Positions 55,417-62,082 of a stretch of DNA of 64,000 nt are shown one piece after another. The notes below the pieces were generated by a model. That model was not told where the DNA came from. It saw only the letters and a list, made by a program, of their open reading frames with translations, and did no database searches. Positions within the stretch are counted from its first letter, which is position 1, and each line of letters begins with the position of its first letter. Source of the DNA: Streptomyces sp. SM11. Its GTDB lineage: Bacteria > Actinomycetota > Actinomycetes > Streptomycetales > Streptomycetaceae. The stretch covers positions 46,101 to 110,100 of the forward strand of contig NZ_NEUE01000212.1 in NCBI RefSeq assembly GCF_002910905.1, in the 5' to 3' direction. Made by a program: the position numbers and the translations under genes.

Positions 55417-55602
55417 CCCTGTCGGGCTTCTGCACGTGCCCGGCATGCCGGCCCACAAGGCGTGGGGCCACCGAGCATGAGGACCCGGCGCGGCCGGACC
55501 GCGGCTTCTCGAAGCCAACACCACAGATCCCGCCAGGCGCGGTATCCGAGATCTACCGATAGGGCCTGCAGCGTGCAGCCCTGTGCGTGAATGGAGCGCA
55601 GA

Positions 55603-56439
55603 ATGAGCAAATCCCGTACGAGCGTCATGATCGCCGCCTGTCTCGGAGCCGGGGCTCTGAGCCTTGGTTCTGCCGTTCCTGCCGGCGCGGCACAGGCCGA
55701 AGACACGGCGACGGTCTCCGTCTTTCACGCAGTTCCCGGTCTGACGGTAGACGTCTACGCGAACGGCGACGAACTCCTGCCGGACTTCAAGCCCGGCACT
55801 CTCACCGACCCTCAAGAGCTGCCGGCGGGCTCCTACGACCTGAAGGTCTTCAAGGCCGGTGCCGACCCCAAGACGGCAGAGCCCGCGATCCAGAAGACGG
55901 TCGAGGTACCCGCCGGAGCCAACGCCACGGTCGTGGCCCATCTTTCGGCCGACGGCAAGCCTCAGCTCAACGCCTTCGTCAACGACACCTCCGCTGTCGC
56001 AGCGGGTAAGTCGCGCCTGACGGTCCGGCACGTTGCCGCCGCTCCGGCCGTGGACGTCCGCGCCAACGGCACGGCGGTGTTCAAGGGACTGGAGAACCCG
56101 AAGGAGGACACCGCCGAGGTCGACGCAGGCACAGTCTCCGCCGACGTGGTCCTCGCCGGGACCGACACCGTCGCCATCGGCCCCGCTGATCTGAACCTCA
56201 AGGAAGGCACGAACAACGTCGTCTATGCCTGGGGCAGCGCCGACGAGAAGAACCTGGCCCTGAAGGTCCAGACGGTCAGTGGCACGCACTCGCCGCCCGA
56301 TGGAGTCGACGCCGGCGGAAACGGTGCGATGGCCTCGGGTAACTCTTCCAACGCGTGGATGGCCTGGGCAGCGGGCGCAGGGGTGCTTACCCTGGCCGGG
56401 GCACTCTCCATAAGGTCCCGGGCACGGCGGGATGCCTGA
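55603..56439 (+). CDS. DUF4397 surface protein, probable sortase partner
   Basis: 278 aa. A Sec signal (cleavage near AGA, about residue 29) precedes two DUF4397 repeats: VSVFHAVPGLTVDVYANGDELLPDF...LPAGSYDLKVFKAG and LTVRHVAAAPAVDVRANG...VDAGTVSADVVLAG. A Gly/Asn/Ser linker and a C-terminal helix WMAWAAGAGVLTLAGALSI end in RSRARRDA. No LPxTG is seen. The ATG at 55603 has GGAG eight bases upstream. It overlaps the sortase gene by 8 bases, the usual DUF4397-sortase F partnership. Confidence 0.9.
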   Translation: MSKSRTSVMIAACLGAGALSLGSAVPAGAAQAEDTATVSVFHAVPGLTVDVYANGDELLPDFKPGTLTDPQELPAGSYDLKVFKAGADPKTAEPAIQKTVEVPAGANATVVAHLSADGKPQLNAFVNDTSAVAAGKSRLTVRHVAAAPAVDVRANGTAVFKGLENPKEDTAEVDAGTVSADVVLAGTDTVAIGPADLNLKEGTNNVVYAWGSADEKNLALKVQTVSGTHSPPDGVDAGGNGAMASGNSSNAWMAWAAGAGVLTLAGALSIRSRARRDA

Positions 56440-57160
56440 GCGCCCACAACAGCGTGCGAAGTGGCGCACGGGAGTGGCAGGATCGGCCTGGTCTGCCGTC
56501 GCCGTCGGCTCGGCCGCGACAGCAGTCACCGCGTTGCTCCTGTTCCCCTCCGGTGATCCGGGACCGCCGGCCGGTTTCGGGCAAGTGCCCGAAACCGGCC
56601 GCGGTACGGGGACAGTTGCGACCCCTTCTGCCCGGGCGGCAACGCCGCCCGGGCAGAAGCCCGTTCCCTCCACAGGAGCCACCCACCGGAACAGCACCAC
56701 CAAGGCCCAAGGCGCCCTACCGGTTCGCGTCGTCATCTCGAGAGCTGGCCTGTCCGCCCCCGTCGTTCCTGTCGGAGTGCGGGACGATGGCGGGGCCGAG
56801 GTGCCAGCCGACCCCGCCCAGGCGGGCTGGTACCGCTTCGGGCCGGCGCCGGGCGACGCTCACGGCTCGGCCGTCCTTGTCGGACACGTCGACTCACACA
56901 CAGGAGAACTCGGCGAGCTCGCAGCACTCTATGACGTGCGCGCTGGCGACCGCGTCGATGTCCAGCGAGGAGACGGCACAACCCTCACGTATGAGATCGT
57001 CGCCCGACGTATCGTCAAGAAGGACCGGATGCCTGCCGATACCTTCCGGCGTGAGGGCGAACCCGTCCTCACCCTCATCACCTGCGCGCCCCCGTACGAC
57101 GCCGACCGAGGCGGCTATCAGAGCAACCTCATCGTGACAGCCGTCCGCTCAGCGTCCTGA
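56432..57160 (+). CDS. Class F sortase (island copy)
   Basis: 242-aa membrane-anchored transpeptidase. An N-terminal helix (AWSAVAVGSAATAVTALLLF), a Pro/Thr-rich linker of about 50 residues, then the barrel with catalytic His in VLVGHVDSHTG and Cys218 in LTLITCAPPY. A second copy relative to 32182, only distantly alike. Its linker DNA contains two perfect 15-bp hairpins. Translationally coupled to the DUF4397 gene, which it probably anchors. Confidence 0.92.
   Translation: MPERPQQRAKWRTGVAGSAWSAVAVGSAATAVTALLLFPSGDPGPPAGFGQVPETGRGTGTVATPSARAATPPGQKPVPSTGATHRNSTTKAQGALPVRVVISRAGLSAPVVPVGVRDDGGAEVPADPAQAGWYRFGPAPGDAHGSAVLVGHVDSHTGELGELAALYDVRAGDRVDVQRGDGTTLTYEIVARRIVKKDRMPADTFRREGEPVLTLITCAPPYDADRGGYQSNLIVTAVRSAS
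56568..56601. repeat. Perfect hairpin in the sortase linker, copy 1
   Basis: 15-bp stem CGGCCGGTTTCGGGC / GCCCGAAACCGGCCG with loop AAGT. Lies inside the open frame and encodes linker residues about 46-57. Confidence 0.85.
56626..56658. repeat. Perfect hairpin in the sortase linker, copy 2
   Basis: 15-bp stem TTCTGCCCGGGCGGC / GCCGCCCGGGCAGAA with loop AAC, 24 bp after the first hairpin and still in frame. Confidence 0.85.
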
Positions 57161-57328
57161 GCGGCTTCTGTCTCGCGCCCGCCCAGGGCCGTACAGCGAG
57201 ACCCCTTCGCCCCGAGGAATCGCTGGACTTCCGACATCACAAACCAGCTCCGCTCGCCGACCGAGGGCAGCGGATCCACAACTCCCACCACTCGGCACAG
57301 GGTGCGAGGGCTCCGGGCAGGCTGACCG

Positions 57329-57492
57329 TCACTTCACCCGGTGCAGCGTCAGCATCCGGCTCGCGTACGCCCCTGGCGGGACCGCCGCCGGCGGCCCGTA
57401 CGTGGCCAGTGCGGCGCCACTGCGTTCGGTCCCGGCCACCAGCACCCGGCTGTCGTCGTCGATGCCGTACACCGCCTCCGGATCGAGGCCGC
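57329..57492 (-). pseudogene. C-terminal relic of a glycosidase (alpha-galactosidase-like)
   Basis: Minus-strand frame GLDPEAVYGIDDDSRVLVAG...PPGAYASRMLTLHRVK-stop. The LDP-x-xY opening and the GxYAS closing resemble the last 55 residues of GH36/GH27 alpha-galactosidases. It stops exactly at the IS5-like end at 57493, so an insertion probably cut the gene. The 168 bp before it, after the sortase stop, hold nothing recognised. Confidence 0.45.
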
Positions 57493-57511
57493 CTAGGCCG
57501 TTTCGGTTGGA
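57493..57511 (+). repeat. IS5-like terminal sequence, left
   Basis: CTAGGCCGTTTCGGTTGGA matches 59088-59106 at 18 of 19 positions in the same orientation. It is the kind of end carried by streptomycete IS5-family elements. Confidence 0.6.
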
Positions 57512-57550
57512 TCACTGCTGCTGGCCGAGGTTGTCGTTGATGATGTCTGT

Positions 57551-57745
57551 GTGACACACCGCATCAGCGCTCTGATTTCGGCCTTCGGCGTCCTTGCCGG
57601 CACGATGCTGCTGATTCTTGCCGTTCGTGAGTACCGCTCCGGGGCATCGGCCCTCTGGATAGGGGCTGGAGTTGTGATCTTCCTCAGCGCTTCGTGCACG
57701 CTCGTGCGGGACGTACGTCAGCTCCGTGCTGGGCCGGCCGCCTGA
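57551..57745 (+). CDS. 64-aa membrane protein, hypothetical
   Basis: Starts GTG at 57551 and has two hydrophobic helices (ISALISAFGVLAGTMLLILAV and ALWIGAGVVIFLSASCTLV) joined by REYRSGAS. Not recognised. The ribosome site is weak. It lies between an IS end and transposase relics, upstream of heliorhodopsin; it may be a passenger gene. Composition is protein-like. Confidence 0.5.
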   Translation: MTHRISALISAFGVLAGTMLLILAVREYRSGASALWIGAGVVIFLSASCTLVRDVRQLRAGPAA

Positions 57746-57789
57746 CGAACAGTGCCGTTCCGACCAGCCCCGCCGGTCGTTGTTCGTGT

Positions 57790-57900
57790 GTGCCGTTGGC
57801 TGACGCGCAGTGGGCGCGAATCGAGTCGTTACGGCAACTGGCGAGGCGTCTACAACCGGCTGCGGATGTGGGCCATCGACGGCATCAGCCGTGATCACTT
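57790..57900 (+). pseudogene. Relic of an IS5-family transposase N-terminus
   Basis: Two frames give VPLADAQWARIESL and then RYGNWRGVYNRLRMWAIDG, which are the standard opening blocks of IS5-type transposases (LTDAQWARIEPLLP ... WRTVYNRFRRWAxDG) with the middle deleted. No catalytic part follows. The rest of 57746-58113 is without a gene. Confidence 0.6.
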
Positions 57901-58113
57901 CCTGCCGTTGCGCAACCGCAACCCGCAGCCACACGGTCCCGGGGGAGATCTCGGTGGGGAAGGGTCCACGGGCCGTCCGGAGACCAGCGGGGCGAACTTG
58001 CGGGCGCCACTCGGGCGACTTTCCGGCGGGGCGGTGGCGTGAATGCCGTGATTCCCGGCCGGACGGGTACGACCATGCTGACGTACAGCGGCGCCGGCCA
58101 CTGGGGAGGAACT

Positions 58114-58893
58114 GTGAAGCGAGAGGACGGCACATCGGTGGCCACAGGTGTCACCGCCGAGCGCCTCGCAGGGCTCCGCAGGTGGAACCTGGGGCTCACG
58201 CTGCTGCACCTGCTCCAAGCCACGGCCATCGTCCTGCTCGCCGGAAGCTTCTCGATCACCGTTACCTCCTCCGTTCCCGGGCCACCGGGAACGGCAGCGC
58301 CCGCCCCGGAAGCATTGTTCGACGTGCCGATCGGCTGGGCCGTCGCCGCCTTCCTCACCCTCGCGGCAGTGGACCACCTGCTGACGGCGACGGTGTACCG
58401 CGGCATCTACGAACGCGACCTCAGCCGTGGCATCAACCGTTTCCGGTGGCTGGAGTACGCGCTGAGCGCGACCCTGATGGTGCTCCTCATCGGCTTCTAC
58501 TCGGGCATTACCAGCATCAATGCCGTCATCGCCGTCGTCGGCGCCAACGTCGGGATGATTCTCTTCGGCTGGCTCGAGGAGGTGATGAACCCGCCGGGGC
58601 GGGCGAGGACCAGGATGCTGCCGTTCTGGTTCGGGGCGCTGGTCGGCGTCACGCCGTGGGTCTCGATCGCGTATAACATCGTCGCGGCCGAGGCCGTCCC
58701 TGGCTTCGTGTACGGAATCGTTCTCGTCCAGGCCGTCCTCTTCTTCAGCTTCGGTCTCAACCAGTGGCTCCAGTACCGCGGAGTCGGCCGGTGGTCCGTC
58801 TACGTATACGGTGAAAAGGCCTACCTGGTCCTCAGCCTCGTGGCGAAGTCACTCCTGGCGTGGCAGATCTTCACCGGCTCGCTGACTGACTGA
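58114..58893 (+). CDS. Heliorhodopsin
   Basis: 259-aa seven-helix retinal protein of the heliorhodopsin family, which lies in the membrane inverted relative to type-1 rhodopsins and does not pump ions. Helix 7 has SLVAKSLLAWQIF with the retinal Schiff-base Lys245; helix 3 has RWLEYALSATLMVLL with the counterion Glu114; QWLQYRGVGRW and YVYGEKAYLVLSL are further family blocks. Length fits known members (about 250 aa). The GTG at 58114 is chosen for GGGAGGA just upstream; the frame is open to 58039. No retinal-forming oxygenase or carotenoid gene is in the window. It lies between two IS5-like ends on the island. Confidence 0.93.
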   Translation: MKREDGTSVATGVTAERLAGLRRWNLGLTLLHLLQATAIVLLAGSFSITVTSSVPGPPGTAAPAPEALFDVPIGWAVAAFLTLAAVDHLLTATVYRGIYERDLSRGINRFRWLEYALSATLMVLLIGFYSGITSINAVIAVVGANVGMILFGWLEEVMNPPGRARTRMLPFWFGALVGVTPWVSIAYNIVAAEAVPGFVYGIVLVQAVLFFSFGLNQWLQYRGVGRWSVYVYGEKAYLVLSLVAKSLLAWQIFTGSLTD

Positions 58894-59087
58894 TCCTCTT
58901 TCAACCTGCGCTCGGACGGTGCAGCTGACGCATCGGCAGGCTGTGCGCCTGGGAGCCGAGTCAACAAGTCAGGGGTCGGATCACCACCTGACCCGGCGCA
59001 ATGCCCTCCCTCCCGTGAGCGGCAGCTCTGTGCAAGGTGGATGCGCGAGAACGGGGGCACCGACGGAACTCTGTGACCACGACCGAT

Positions 59088-59809
59088 CTAGGCCGTTTCG
59101 TTTGGACTACCGCCGAGACCAGAGGAAGATGCCCGCGATGTGGAGTCCGGCCAGGTAGATGGCCGCGGTCTTCTCGTAGCGGGTGGCGATGCCTCGCCAC
59201 TGTTTCAAGCGGTTGATGCAGCGTTCGACGGTGTTGCGCTGCTTGTATGCCTCGCGGTCGAAGGCGGGTGGTCTGCCGCCCCGGCTGCCCCGCCGCAGCC
59301 GGTGGCCGCGCTGATCGGCCGGGACGGGGATCACCGCCCGGATACCACGCTTGCGCAGGTGCTCGCGAATCGCGCGGGAGGAGTACGCCTTATCGGCCAG
59401 GACCACGTCCGGCCTGGTGCGTGGCCGTCCTCGCCGACGAGGAACGCGAAGGCGGGCCATGACGTGAGCGAAGGCGGGTGCGTCACCGGCGGTGAGCACG
59501 AAGGCCAGTGGCCGGCATTGGGCATCGGAGGCCAGGTGGATCTTTGTGCTCAGTCCGCCGCGGGACCGGCCGATGGTGTGGTCTGGGGGTTCGCCTGTTG
59601 GAGCCCCCTTTTTTGCGGGCCCCGGCCGCGTGCTGGTGTGCGCGCACCACGGTGGAGTCCACCGAGACAGGGTCTGGACCGTTCCGGTCTTCGGGGACGA
59701 CTCCGGTGAACCCGGCTACTCGTCCGGAACCACCTTCTCCAGTCGCGCCAAGACCCAGGCCTGGCGCTGGAACCTCGACCTTGTGTCCGTCGAAGCGGAA
59801 CAAACTCAC
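59088..59809 (-). mobile_element. Truncated IS5-family insertion sequence
   Basis: One end (CTAGGCCGTTTCGTTTGGA, 59088-59106) is intact next to the transposase stop. The other end and the transposase N-terminus are missing, replaced at 59810 by a vapC fragment. Unable to move by itself. Confidence 0.75.
59107..59720 (-). pseudogene. IS5-family transposase, 5'-truncated, with a frameshift site
   Basis: The C-terminal frame ends YKQRNTVERCINRLKQWRGI...LHIAGIFLWSRR and holds the second Asp (VVLADKAYSSR) and the Glu of the DDE triad. The first Asp (VDSTVVRAHQHAAGARKKG) lies in the neighbouring frame. They meet at six A residues followed by G (59609-59614 on the minus strand), after which KKGAPTGEPPDHTIGRSRGG continues, so a -1 slip would restore one protein. 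About 100 N-terminal residues are missing. The upper limit is approximate. Confidence 0.75.
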
Positions 59810-60142
59810 GGGGGCATTGCGTCCCTGGGAGGGACACATCGCCGCCGGTGTGTTCCATATCTGCGAGCCCACGAGGGCGGAGTTCCTCTACTCGGCCACA
59901 AGCCCTGCTCACCGGGACGAGTTGGCCGACGAATCGATGACCTCTGCCATCTCGCCCCGGTTCCCAAGAGTGCGTGGCGCTGGGTCGACACCGCGCAGTA
60001 CAAGCTCACCCAGCGGGGGCAGCACCGTGCCGCCGGAGCCATCGACCTCCTGGTGTGTGCGACGGCGGTCCATCACGGTCACACGGTGCTTCACGTGGAG
60101 AACGACTTCGCCACGGTGGGGGCGGTCCTGAAGGAAGTGCAG
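59810..60142 (+). pseudogene. Broken second copy of vapC
   Basis: Aligns base by base with 51744-52077 of vapC at about 90% identity by eye. It lacks the start and first 18 codons, including the first active-site Asp, and has a one-base deletion near 59935 that shifts the frame. It is joined directly to the cut transposase. No vapB copy accompanies it. Confidence 0.85.
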
Positions 60143-60499
60143 GCAACAGGGCGGAAGGGCGTCCGGCCCGTTCGCGAACCCGGTCGACAGTGTGTCTCCA
60201 CTTACGGGGGCGCGGGTTGCCGCCATCACCGAGGGCGGGAAGTTGCCGTCCAGGTTCAGCCGCTGGTGAGTTCAGGTGTTCCTCTCACGGTGGGAAGGTG
60301 CGCCTTCCGTGCCGACTAAGCCGCAGATGCGCTTGGCGGACCTCCGTCCGTTGCTCGCGCAGGGGCCGCCCATGAACCGGTGCGGTACGTACCGCACCGC
60401 CGTGCAGCTGACGGGGATCGAGCCGGACGCAGCGGGATCCAGCAGTATGTGAATGTCCGCCTCTGTGGCGTTTCCGCAGGTGAGAGGCGTCACGCTTTT
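60143..60499. other. Gap before att site 2
   Basis: 357 bp without a confident gene. It holds the perfect palindrome GTGCGGTACGTACCGCAC (60380-60397), made of two head-to-head copies of the 9-mer found twice in each long repeat. A short frame (from GTG 60308, PTKPQMRLADLRPLLAQ) has no family match. Confidence 0.5.
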
Positions 60500-60524
60500 G
60501 GGTTCGAGTCCCACCCGCCCCACC
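60500..60524 (+). repeat. att site 2
   Basis: Exact 25-bp copy of the tRNA 3' end at 51070-51094; no tRNA 5' half precedes it. It marks the right end of element A and the left end of whatever follows. Confidence 0.8.
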
Positions 60525-60710
60525 GAGCGTCCCCAGGCAGAATCGTTCTGACCTGGGGAAACGCGGATTTTGCGGCGGTATTCCGTGCGGTACTAGCCGC
60601 GCGCCGTGCGGTACTGACCCGCTGCCGCAGCGTGTCGGCGTACCTTGGATGCGTTTGACCTGGCCTTCTGCGGCAGCTTCCTGAGAGAGCGTCGTGGTGC
60701 GGTCCCACGG
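60525..60710 (+). repeat. Right long repeat beside att site 2
   Basis: Diverged copy of 51096-51278 with the GTGCGGTAC repeats at 60585 and 60606, spaced 21 bp as in the left copy. The following bases up to 60852 hold no confident gene. Confidence 0.65.
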
Positions 60711-60852
60711 CCGTCGAGCGAGATGCTCCGCCCCGCTTGGCTTTATCGGGGATCCGCCCCTCCGCACGTGGCTCGTTCTCCGGTCGTCGGTCCTGCGGCG
60801 TCTTCTGGCCTGACGCGGCTGCGATCTCGGATCCCTCAGTGCGACGTCGCCA

Positions 60853-62082
60853 TTACTGACGGGGAACAGGGCTTTCCGTAGCTGCCCGGAGCGCGGCTAC
60901 GGAGGCAAGCACGGAGACAACTGCCAGTGCTCCGAACAGTTGCGGGTAGCCGCCCAGCGGTATCGCCAGTGCGGCACCGGCGAAGGGGGCGAGGGCGGAG
61001 GCAGTGGTGGTCGGCGCCGCGAGGAGCCCCGACAGACGGCCGTAGTTGGTTGTGCCCCATCGGTCGGTGATCGCGGTGGCCTGGAGCAGGGTGAGGTTGC
61101 CGCGGACCATCCCGGCGACGATCGAGAGAGCGATCAGGAGGGCGTACGGGCCGGGGGAGATCGCGAGTGCTGCGGTGGTGAGGCCGCCGAGTGCGATCAG
61201 TGTGGTCGTGCGCGCGGTGACTTCGGTGCGGCGGGCGATGGCCGCGTACAGGGTGCGTCCCAGGGTCTGCCCGGCGCCGCCCAGACCGAGTGCCCATGCT
61301 GCCTCGCTGGTGGAGTAGCCGCGTTCCAGCAGGAGAGGGACAAGGGCGACGACTGCGGCGGAGACGGTGAACGCGGAGAGCGTGAGTGCCACCGCGAGCA
61401 TGCGGAAGGGACGGCTGCGAGCCGCCGTCTTCGCGGACTGGTCGGCGTGGGCCGTCGAGAGCGATGGTGCTGGGGGCCAGGGGGCTCTGAGTGCCAGCGC
61501 GTGGGCGGGAATAGTGACGGCGGCGAGGACGGCGGCGAGCACCGTGTAGGTCATGCGCCATGACAGATGGTCGGCCAGCGCTGCGGTGAGAGGTGCGAAG
61601 AAGGTCGACGCCAGTCCGCCCGCGAGCGTCACGATGGTCAGCGCGCGCACGTGGTCGGGGGCCCACCAGCGGGTGATGGCGGCGAACGCGGGCTGGTAGA
61701 AGGTGGCCGCCACGGCGAAGCCCGCCAGCACCCAACCGGTGAAGAACAGCGGCAGGTTCGGGGCGGCGGCGACGGTGAGGATGCTCAGCACGCCGAGGAC
61801 GGAGCCGGCCGTCATGACGGTGCGGGGGCCGCGGTGGTCGATGATCCGGCCCACGCGGATTCCGGCGAACGCGGAGACGAGAAGAGCAAGGGAGAACGCG
61901 GCCGTGGTCGCCCCGGTCGACCAGCCGGTGTCCTCGGTGATCTGCGGGTTGAGGACGGGAAAGGCGTAGAAGACGATGCCCCAGCTGGTGATCTGTGTGG
62001 CGCACAGGGCTGGGAGTACGGCGCGGGGCCGCGACCGGTCCCCTGTTCCGGTCGCGGCCCTGCGGGCGTCGGTCTCGGTCAC
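60853..62082 (-). CDS. MFS transporter, probable metalloid or organic-ion exporter
   Basis: 409 aa with twelve hydrophobic helices. It begins LPALCATQITSWGIVFYAFPVLNPQIT and has the motif-A-like RVGRIIDHRGPRTVMTAGS. The GTG start overlaps the upstream flavoprotein stop by 4 bases, so the two are made together. From memory, this transporter-flavoprotein pair recurs in streptomycete arsenic loci; export of an arsenical is therefore a reasonable but untested guess. First complete gene set to the right of att site 2. Confidence 0.88.
   Translation of the reverse strand: MTETDARRAATGTGDRSRPRAVLPALCATQITSWGIVFYAFPVLNPQITEDTGWSTGATTAAFSLALLVSAFAGIRVGRIIDHRGPRTVMTAGSVLGVLSILTVAAAPNLPLFFTGWVLAGFAVAATFYQPAFAAITRWWAPDHVRALTIVTLAGGLASTFFAPLTAALADHLSWRMTYTVLAAVLAAVTIPAHALALRAPWPPAPSLSTAHADQSAKTAARSRPFRMLAVALTLSAFTVSAAVVALVPLLLERGYSTSEAAWALGLGGAGQTLGRTLYAAIARRTEVTARTTTLIALGGLTTAALAISPGPYALLIALSIVAGMVRGNLTLLQATAITDRWGTTNYGRLSGLLAAPTTTASALAPFAGAALAIPLGGYPQLFGALAVVSVLASVAALRAATESPVPRQ

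Larger units (their letters stand above)
51095..60499. mobile_element. Element A: 9.4-kb tRNA-linked genomic island
   Basis: Bounded by the 25-bp att duplicates and by related 185-bp sequences on the right of each. Cargo: vapBC, a TerC protein, an HTH regulator, a DUF4397 surface protein with class F sortase, heliorhodopsin, relics of glycosidase, stress-protein and IS genes, and a broken vapC copy. No integrase, excisionase or conjugation gene is visible, so the element is probably a decayed or satellite element that moved in trans. Several relics show long residence. Confidence 0.7.

Noticed and set aside
57237..57557. 106-aa minus-strand frame
   Set aside because: Arg/Pro/His-rich shadow that crosses the IS end at 57493; another frame gives the glycosidase-like relic.
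60498..60524. A second tRNA gene at att site 2
   Set aside because: Only the T-loop to CC part is present; no acceptor 5' strand, D-arm or anticodon arm precedes it.
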